Shown here: in pieces, positions 57,110 to 64,000 of the stretch
Layout: every line of letters begins with the position of its first letter
Numbering within the stretch: position 1 is the stretch's first letter
Source of the DNA: Schistocephalus solidus
Lineage: Eukaryota; Platyhelminthes; Cestoda; Diphyllobothriidea; Diphyllobothriidae
Direction: 5' to 3'
NCBI GenBank assembly: GCA_017591395.1
Contig: WEDG01007066.1
Coordinates: 1 to 64,000 of the forward strand
Length of the DNA stretch: 64,000 nt
Notes under the pieces: generated by a model
What the model was told of the DNA's origin: nothing
The model's database searches: none
What the model saw: the letters and a program-made list of their open reading frames with translations, nothing else
Position numbers and translations under genes: made by a program

Positions 57110-58470
57110 CTGCCTCAAATACCATGAGGACCCTTTTCAAAATCCAAAATTTGCGAGTTTGGGAAGGAAACAGACAATAAGGACTTTATATCTTTCGAAG
57201 TTCAATGTTTGCGTAATTTAGTTTTGAAAATCGCTTATGTAGACGACAACATAATTTCAATTGGAAGACTATTCCAGACGAAAGCATATTTGGAGGCGAA
57301 AACTTAGAACGGTTAGTTGTGGAGCTAAGGGAGGGGGTGAAATGATCGTGGAGGAATTACGAGTGGCATAGGGTCAATCTACCGGAGTTAGAGGGTTAAT
57401 TCGTGGGAGATTTGGGCTAGAGTTAACACGTAACAGGAAGCGGAGACCGGCTTCGGGTCTTTTAACCCACAGAAATTTAATGTTCGCTAACTGAAATCTA
57501 TCCGTATAACAGATAATTGATCCAGGAAGCGAAAATAGTCTTCGAGTTAAAACTCGCTGAAAAATTTACATCTTATCATGGTCAGAGGCGTTCATGAAAC
57601 TAAAGAGGGGACAGCAATATTCTAGGATGGAAAGAGCAAACGTGCGATACATTTTTAACTTTATTTCCGGAAGGAAGAAATTATGGGATATAATACCACA
57701 TATATTTGCAGTCTTTGCAGAAATCAAATCTGCATGAGACGATAATGCTAGCTTATTCGTGTAGCAAATACACACGTCTCTTATGTTTAACCATTCTTAA
57801 AGTTGACTATTTTTAATTACTAGGGGTCCAGGTAGCTTGGCATGGCCAAAAGGCATGAAACTACTCTTGGATGGAGAAAATTTCATCTGCCAAATAGAGC
57901 TCCAATGTGAGAGCATAAGTAGGTCTGTGTTGAGTTCATCAACGCAACGCAACGCAAATGCACTTAAGATAATCTGCGTAGACGAAATTTCGTAATTTTT
58001 GAGTACTATCGAAATTTCATTTATGTACAGAATGAAGAGGAGGGAACCAAAAACCGTGCCTTGAAAAACGCCACTCATGATTGGCTTATGCATAGAGTAA
58101 TTATTACCCAATAAGACCTTTTGGCTGCGGTTCTACAAGTAGGAACCAATGAAGTCAAGGAGAGGAGGCCGGATGCCAAGGGCTTCCAGGTTCACTAGAA
58201 GACATCGGTGCGGTACCTTGCCAAAGACCTTGCTCATGTCAAAGAAGATCACAACCACTGCTTTATGTACATTACGAAGGGGAGTGATGAGGTTAAGAAA
58301 AGTAAAGTGACACACTTCACATGATCTTCGAGGTAGAACATCATTTGCGAGTCGCTTAGAAGCTTATTTACAAGGTAAAAATCGAGAATTTGATTTAAAA
58401 TATTTTTTGAAGAACTTTTGATAGATCCGGGATTTGTGAACACCTCGATAGTTATTCTCATTCGATCAAC
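57110..58470 (-). mobile_element. CR1/Jockey-like LINE copy, RT to C-terminus
   Basis: The minus strand reads LVNKLLSDSQMMF (58370), KAVVVIFFDMSKVFGKVPHR (motif A), LVNLEALGIRPPLLDFIGSYL, GVFQGTVFGSLLFILYINEI (motif B), then a frameshifted motif C reading YADY in place of YADD, WQMKFSPSKSSFMPFGHAKL, ILEYCCPLF, then QRVLTRRLFSLPG and finally AFVWNSLPIEIM near 57260. It is 5'-truncated with several frameshifts. It belongs to a lineage different from families A and RTE-like. Confidence 0.85.
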
Positions 58471-58569
58471 ATCACGACTTGAAGACCGGAAGACTAATAG
58501 ATGTCTTCCATGAATCAGGAAAGAATACCTTTAAAAGATTAATTGAGAAAATATGGCTAATCAATTGGG

Positions 58570-59490
58570 GTGGATTCCTGTGATGTAGGTGATGGTGAAG
58601 AAACGAGCGGTGGTGTGGTTTAGCTGTTTGTGTTCTCCCACAGGATTTCAAGGAGACGCATGTGGGCTAATAGGCCCATGCGATAAGCAAATTAACGTGG
58701 AAAGTTTGGACAGTTGAGGCGGGTTTGTGGGTGTATGTTGGTGCTACAGGCAGTGGTTCGTTTGTCCTTGTGCGGTGGATTCAAGAAGACTGGAGATGGG
58801 AGAGGGCGCAGGTGGCTGGCACGACCGGAGCCGCCCCTGGGCGTACCACCACACCTGACTCGGATCTCACGAAGTGGGAGTGCATATAGGCCACATTAAG
58901 AAGGAGCCATTGCAGCCTGACTCTCAGTCCGCCAGTCAGCCACTCCACACAAAACACACATTCGGCTGACCACGCGGTCAGAGTTATCCCGTCAGTTGGC
59001 AGCCATCCAAGCCACGGCTTAAGCGCACCGTGATAGTTTGAAGCGCGTCAGATTGTTTATAGTGAGAAAAATGCGCTGAGCTGTTGACCTCACTCTCTCC
59101 CCCATCCCCACAATCAGACCACCATCCGAGCCGGTCAGTTAGCTGATGTGGGAGTGGGCGCATTGGCTGACGGGTCGGCGTACCCGTCTCTGCGCGCCAC
59201 AGCACGACCTGGCCCACATAACGTACACACCAGGATTCACTAACTCAGGGATATGGAACAGCCATCGCCGTCTGACTCCCAGTCCACTGATCAGCCACTC
59301 GACACACACAGCACATACACTGGGCCGACGGCGTGGGCTGGTGCAAGTGTCTGATTGGCAGCCTTCCAAGTTACGATTTCTAGGAAACCATGATATTCTG
59401 AGGAACGTGATGATGGTGTGGGTGTTTTATATGTATTAGTGTACGTGGAGTGCGCTGATATGGTTTAGCCTCCCGTAGTTTACCGCGGGG
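58570..59490 (-). mobile_element. Two abutting family A LINE tails
   Basis: 59487-58785 is the end of the ORF (stop in 'taccgcgg') plus a high-identity 3' UTR. It then meets, at about 58782, a second fragment (58780-58570) that encodes a worn last finger (RMGLLAHMRL-like) and the alternative UTR start 'gctaaaccacaccaccgctc', also seen at 40950. One tail was probably inserted into the other. Confidence 0.7.
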
Positions 59491-60075
59491 CTTTAGGAGT
59501 AATAGTTAGGGGTAGCACCACACAGATAGCATTTGGCCCCTCCATTTGTCTCGTACAGGTGGTTAATGCTCCTGTGGCCGCCTCTAATTGGTACCCAACT
59601 CTAACCTGCGGCTCCTCGAAGTTGGGTTCTTCCCAGCGGCAACACCCCGGGAAACCGTCACGATCGGCGGATTTCCGGTGTTATGTGTGCCTCAACACCC
59701 AGTATGTATGACTCCCGAACTTCCTACCTCCCCCCTCTCAAAAAGTCCTACAGTGGGGGTGACAGCAACCCCGTAGGCGGCCCAGGCTAACTCGGGTCGT
59801 TCTCCCACTAAAACAAACCGCGACCCATAGTGGAGCTCGGTAGCCGTCTGGGATGTCCGAGCAGCCCTATTTAATGACAGCACTGCTTGCCTCCTCGCGG
59901 AGGAAGGGGCTAGAAAAGGTGCCCTAAACAAATGCTGGTTATCACGTCTTCTGCAGCCGGCTGCGGCTCGCAGATCGCAAAAGACGCGGTCGTAAAACTC
60001 AAACAAACAACAATACCCCCGTCCCAATCCCCCTCGCCATACCCTCCAGGCTGCTCGGGTGAGTCCACTTACACT

Positions 60076-60900
60076 AGTAGCCTAGAATGTTCTTTCCCTT
60101 TTAGACAATCCTAGGAGCAACCGGCCGGAACGGAGGACGGCGCTAGTCGCTCGGGAACTGGCGCGCTACAAGGTGGACATTGCTGCTCTCAGCGAGACCC
60201 GATTCTCTGAGCAGGGTCAGCTGGAGGAGGTGGGTGCCGGCTACACCTTCTTCTGGAGCGGCCGGCCAAAGGTAGAGTGACGCGACGCTGGTGTTGCCTT
60301 TGCCATCCGTAACAACATCGTGGGACGTCTGCCCTGTCTGCCGCAGGGTATCATTGATCGCCTGATGAGCCTGCGCCTGCCTCTTCGGGGAGACCAGTTC
60401 GCCACCATCATCAGCGCCTACGCTCCCTTCAATAACGAGCTCTGATGTGGTGAAGGACAAATTCTACGAGGACCTGCATGCCCTGCTGGCGACTGTGTCG
60501 AAGGTGGGCAAGTTAATTGTCCTTGGTGACTTCAACGCCCACGTCGGGATGGACCGCGCTGTCTGACAGTGAGTGCTGGGTCCCCACGGTTTCGATAGCT
60601 GTAACGATAACGGCCTCCTTCTTCTGCGCACGTGTGCGTAACACCGTCTCCTGCTGACCAACACCTTCTTCCGCCTTCCGACGCGGGAGAAGGTCACGTG
60701 GATGCACCCTCGGTCACGGCACTGGCATCTACTGGACTATGTTCTCACCCGGAGGCAAGATCGACAGGACGTGCTGGTAACCAAGGCGATCCGCGATGCC
60801 GATGGTTGGACAGATCACCGCCTCGTCATCTCCCAGATGAGGCTCCGACTGCAACCCCGACGAAGGCACCAAGGTAAGAGGCCGCCAGGTAAGTTAAATA
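60076..60900 (+). pseudogene. Family A APE-type endonuclease domain
   Basis: It begins NVLSLLDNPRSNRPERRTAL after a TGG-to-TAG change at 60083-60085. It continues YKVDIAALSETRFSEQGQLE (catalytic Glu in SETR), TGA at 60278, [20 protein letters not shown], a frameshift near 60442, [12 protein letters not shown] (DFN motif), two stops near 60568, then WHLLDYVL and GWTDHRLVI (the SDH-equivalent). Catalytic residues survive but the frame does not. Confidence 0.85.
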
Positions 60901-61389
60901 CTATTTTATTAAATTTGCCTGCTCACTGTTTTGATTTCAGCAACCAAATAACCGAGAACCTGGAGAACCTGCATGCTCCAGCTGATAATGCTACCGTGGA
61001 GACACGATGGTGTCAACTGCGAAATGTTATCCAGTCCACCGCCCTCGAAGTCCTCGGATGCGCACACCGTCAACACCAGGACTGGTTTGACGACAATAAC
61101 GCCGACATCAGCAACTTACTCGCGGATAAGAATGGACTACACAAAGCCTACATGGACCTTCGGACTGACACCACCAAAGCAGCCTTTTTCAGATGCCGGC
61201 ACCTTGTACAGCAACGGCTGCGGGAGATGCAGGATGCCTGGATGATCCGAAAGGCTGAGGAAATATAGGGGTATGCGGACCGCAATGAAATGAAACTTCT
61301 TCAAAGCCCTCAAGGCCATCTGCGGCCCGTGTATCAAGGAAACTGCGCCGCTGCTCAGCTCTAACGGCACAACATTAGTGACAGAGTAA
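60900..61389 (+). pseudogene. Family A inter-domain linker
   Basis: The frame stays open from the endonuclease to EMQDAWMIRKAEEI-stop (61266-61268), carrying WCQLRNVIQSTALEVLG, HQDWFDDNNADISNLL and LVQQRLREMQ, a helical linker seen in APE-type LINE proteins. A CAG-to-TAG change and a frameshift then break the GYADRNE segment. Confidence 0.75.
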
Positions 61390-62523
61390 TTGCAAATTCT
61401 GAAGCGTGGGGCAGAGCCATTCAAAAGTGTCCTTAATTGCTCATCAGCCATCTCCGATGCTACCATTGACCGGCTCCCTCAAGTGGACACGAACACTGGC
61501 CTGGATCTGCCGCCTTCCCTACGAGAAACCATCCGGGGCGTGCAACAGATTTCCAGCGGTAAAGCACCGAGATCCGACGCAATCCCACCGGAAGTCTACA
61601 AGCACGGTGGGCCCCGGCTGGTGGCAGAACTCACAACACTCTTCCAGGAGATGTGGCGCCAAGGACAAGTTCCTCAGGATTTCAAAGACGCGACCATCGT
61701 CCATCTCTACAAACGGAAGGGGAACCGGCAACTCTGTGATAATCACAGAGTCATCTCGTTGCTCAACATCGCCAGGAAGATCTTCGCCCGTATCCTTCTT
61801 AATCGTCTGAACGGTCACCTAGAGCAGGGCCTGCTCCCGGAAACCCAATGTGGCTTCCGCCGATACCGCGGAACAACCGACATTATCGTTGCCGCCCACC
61901 AGCTACAAGAGAGGTGCCAGGAGATGCCAACTCGCCTTTACACTACCGTCGTGGATCTAACGAAAGCCTTTGACACGGTGAATCGCAACGGACTGTGGAA
62001 AGTCATGCAGAAATTTGGTTGTCCTGAGTGGTTCACGCATATGGTGCGTCAGCTTCATGACGGGATGACCGCGCGCGTCACTGACAACGGGACAGTATCC
62101 GAAGCATTCGCAGTGACCAATGGAGTGAAGCAGGGCTGCGTATTGGCTCCCACCCTGTTCAGTCTCATAATCTCGGCTATGCTGATGGGCGCCTACCGTG
62201 ATGAGCAGCCTGGTAACCGCATCGCCTACAGAACTGACGAGCACCTTCTAAACAGTCGGCGTATGCAGGCTCCAACGCGCGTGTCTACGACTACAGTCCA
62301 TGACTTGCTCTTCGCGGACGAATGCGCCATTAACACCGTGACGGAGGAGGGCATGCAAAGGAGAATGGACCTCTTCGCCGCAGGCTGCGCCAATTCCGGA
62401 TTGACAATCAGTACAACCAAAACGGTTGTCATGCACCAGCCACCACCCAGTGTGAAATACAATGCTCCGCGAATCAATGTCAACGGTGCTCAACTCAAAA
62501 CGTGGAAACCTTCGCTTATCTAG
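61390..62523 (+). pseudogene. Family A reverse transcriptase domain
   Basis: This 377-codon open frame contains the LINE RT blocks: SSGKAPRSDAIPPEVYKHGG, VPQDFKDATIVHLYKRKGN, VISLLNIARKIFARILLNRL, GFRRYRGTTD, VVDLTKAFDTVNRNGLWKVM (motif A), NGVKQGCVLAPTLFSLI (motif B), and LLFADECAIN (62308-62331) where the active-site FADD has become FADE. A frameshift near 62500 (after INVNGAQLK) ends it. Long and otherwise well kept, which points to fairly recent insertion. Confidence 0.9.
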
Positions 62524-63236
62524 GAAGCACGATGTCGCGCAACACGAGAATCGATGACGAGGTTGCCCAACGGATCTCCAAAGCTAGTTAGGCCTTCGGC
62601 CAGTTGCAAGCCTCCGTGTGGATTTACCACGATATTCACCTGAACACAAAACTGAAAATGTACAAGGCCGTCGTCTTGACGACACTCCTTTACGGAGCGG
62701 AGACCTGGGACATCTACACGAACCAAGCCAGGAAGCTGAATCACTTCCATCTCAGCTGCCTCCGCAGAATACTGAAGCTGAGATGGCAAGACAGGATCCC
62801 GGACACGGAAGTCCTGGAGCGGACCGGAATCCTCAGCAACCACACCATGCTGAGGCAAGTGCAACTGCGATGGAGCGGCCACCCGGTAAGAATGGACGAC
62901 GAGCGACTACCCAGACGACTTTCTATGGAGATGTCGCTAAGGGTTTTGGCAAGCAGGAAGGTCAAAAACGACGCAACAAGGACACTGAAGAAATCGCTGA
63001 AGAAACTTCAAATCAACCCGGTGACCTGGGAGGACCTCGCCCAGGATAGACCGGCATGGAGAAGATCCCTTAAGACTGGTTCAGCAATCTATGAGGCCAA
63101 CCGGATCGCCGCCGCCAAGGCCAAAAGAGCGGCACGAAAGTCACCAGTGCCCCGGACCAACATCGTCGATGCCCAGGCCCGGCCAAAAGGCCTGCGCTGT
63201 CAACGCATCTTCCGCGCGAGAATCGGCCTGGTTTGA
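62524..63236 (+). pseudogene. Family A post-RT domain and first zinc finger
   Basis: After the frameshift the protein continues ETFAYLGSTMSRNTRIDDEV, a TAG at 62589-62591, [70 protein letters not shown], and the first finger [12 protein letters not shown], whose conserved Gly codon is TGA (ends 63236). Confidence 0.85.
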
Positions 63237-63989
63237 CATCTTCGGACGCAATGCATCAACAATCCGAAAATTCCGATTTCCACATCACATTTTGACAACT
63301 CACTCTCAGACTCCCCCACCCTAACTCCTGGCATCAATTCCATTACTCCCACAATCATAGAGACCACATCCCTCTACTCATCACCTGTTACCCTCACCAC
63401 CGCAACCACCACCGCCTTCGCCTTCACTACCACCACCAACATCAGCGATGGCGACTCTCTCCTAAACTGTCCTCAGTGCAACCGCACATTCACATCACGC
63501 ATAGGCCTGGTCGGTCACTTTCGAATCCATCGTACAGAGACTGGTGAACCAGTGCCTGGAGCACCAACACACAGCAGAGATCGCCACCCCCACTACCCGC
63601 ACTGTATTCTCGCATTCACTCATCGCATGGGACTGTTCGGTCACATGTGCATCCATGACAGCAGAATTCTCCGCAATGCCGACAACACCGATAAATCATG
63701 CACACCCTCTGCTTCTGCCATTTGTACCGCCACTGCCACCCCTTATACCATGAATGACATCCCCCCCCAGCCTCTACCGATTTCTCCTGCCTAAAATGCA
63801 CCCGCAACTTCAACTCACGCATCAGCCTGGACGGTCATCTACGAATCCATCGCATGGAGGCTGGTGAACCAGTGCCTAGGGCTCCGACATACAGTCGCCG
63901 CGCCCGCCTCCACTGCCCTCACTGCTCCCACACATTTAAACACCGCATGGGCCTATAAGGACACATGCGCTTCCACGACAACCTGCGGT
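63237..63989 (+). pseudogene. Family A C-terminal C2H2 fingers 2-5
   Basis: Finger 2 is CPQCNRTFTSRIGLVGHFRI (63470-63530), intact. Finger 3 has its first Cys replaced (YPHCILAFTHRMGLFGHMCI). Finger 4 follows a TAA at 63793 (CTRNFNSRISLDGHLRIH). Finger 5 is CPHCSHTFKHRMGL-stop-GHMRFH, ending DNLR-stop (63987-63989). Ser/Thr/Pro-rich spacers separate the units, and EPVPGAPT-type linkers recur. Each finger has the C-x2-C-x12-H-x3-H spacing. Confidence 0.85.
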
Positions 63990-64000
63990 AAACCACCGGA

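Larger units (their letters stand above)
59495..63998 (+). mobile_element. Family A zinc-finger-tailed LINE, longest copy
   Basis: The order is a GC-rich 5' leader (59495-60075), APE endonuclease (60076-60900), linker, RT (61390-62520), C-terminal domain (62520-63180) and five C2H2 fingers to a stop at 63987-63989. The 3' UTR lies beyond the window. Nonsense changes and frameshifts occur in every domain, so it is a dead near-full-length copy. RTE-, CR1- and I-like LINEs also carry APE plus RT. The zinc-finger tail distinguishes this family. Exact clade not assigned. Confidence 0.85.

Overview
ORGANISM. This is eukaryotic DNA. The few host-type coding signals (a two-RRM hnRNP with 32-33 bp GT-AG introns and a serpin relic with apparent 36 and 55 bp introns) sit in a sea of decayed retroelements. 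Tiny introns, abundant RTE-like, CR1-like and Penelope-like elements, and a LINE family whose protein ends in C2H2 zinc fingers suggest a flatworm, most likely a diphyllobothriidean tapeworm (Schistocephalus/Spirometra-like). That placement is inference from remembered family resemblance, not from a search. LAYOUT. 0-5 kb: mostly unassigned DNA, with a CR1-like LINE C-terminus at 2957-3289 and a tRNA-derived SINE at 4861-5105. 5.3-6.2 kb (-): serpin relic. 6.8-7.75 kb (+): hnRNP A/B-like gene, the only convincingly intact host gene. 9-14 kb (-): an old and a younger RTE-like LINE copy. 16.6-27.9 kb: a target-duplicated LINE 3' stub, two Penelope-like (PLE-1) fragments, SINEs, and a foldback element enclosing telomere-like hexamers. 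28-31.4 kb: an unnamed repeat (family C), plus a LINE tail split by a Tc1-like DNA transposon that has TIRs, TA duplications and a small intron. 33.6-43 kb: repeats of the zinc-finger-tailed LINE (family A), including a 3.2 kb insertion with a 16 bp target duplication and a composite copy invaded by two different Penelope-like elements and a SINE. 45-52 kb: more family A 3' UTR copies, PLE-1, a ~100 bp CT microsatellite and a 167 bp tandem duplication. 52.7-55.6 kb: AT-rich, mostly unassigned. 56 kb: a palindrome of two tRNA-like units. 57.1-58.5 kb (-): CR1-like reverse transcriptase. 58.6-64 kb: a family A tail (-) followed by the longest family A copy (+; 5' region, APE endonuclease, RT, five C2H2 fingers). 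HOW THE PARTS RELATE. The interspersed repeats seen from 3 kb to 59 kb can be unified. The 'gttcgaccgtc...' / 'agccgcccctgggcg' repeat is the 3' UTR of the zinc-finger-tailed LINE, because at 27.1, 35.9 and 59.5 kb it directly follows the end of that ORF. The most notable system is a 5'-truncated Penelope-like element at 39.9-40.46 kb. It has perfect 48 bp inverted termini, a GIY-YIG-side coding remnant, a 12 bp target duplication, and a terminal 40-nt sequence that matches every conserved hammerhead ribozyme core position. No element in the window appears capable of autonomous movement.
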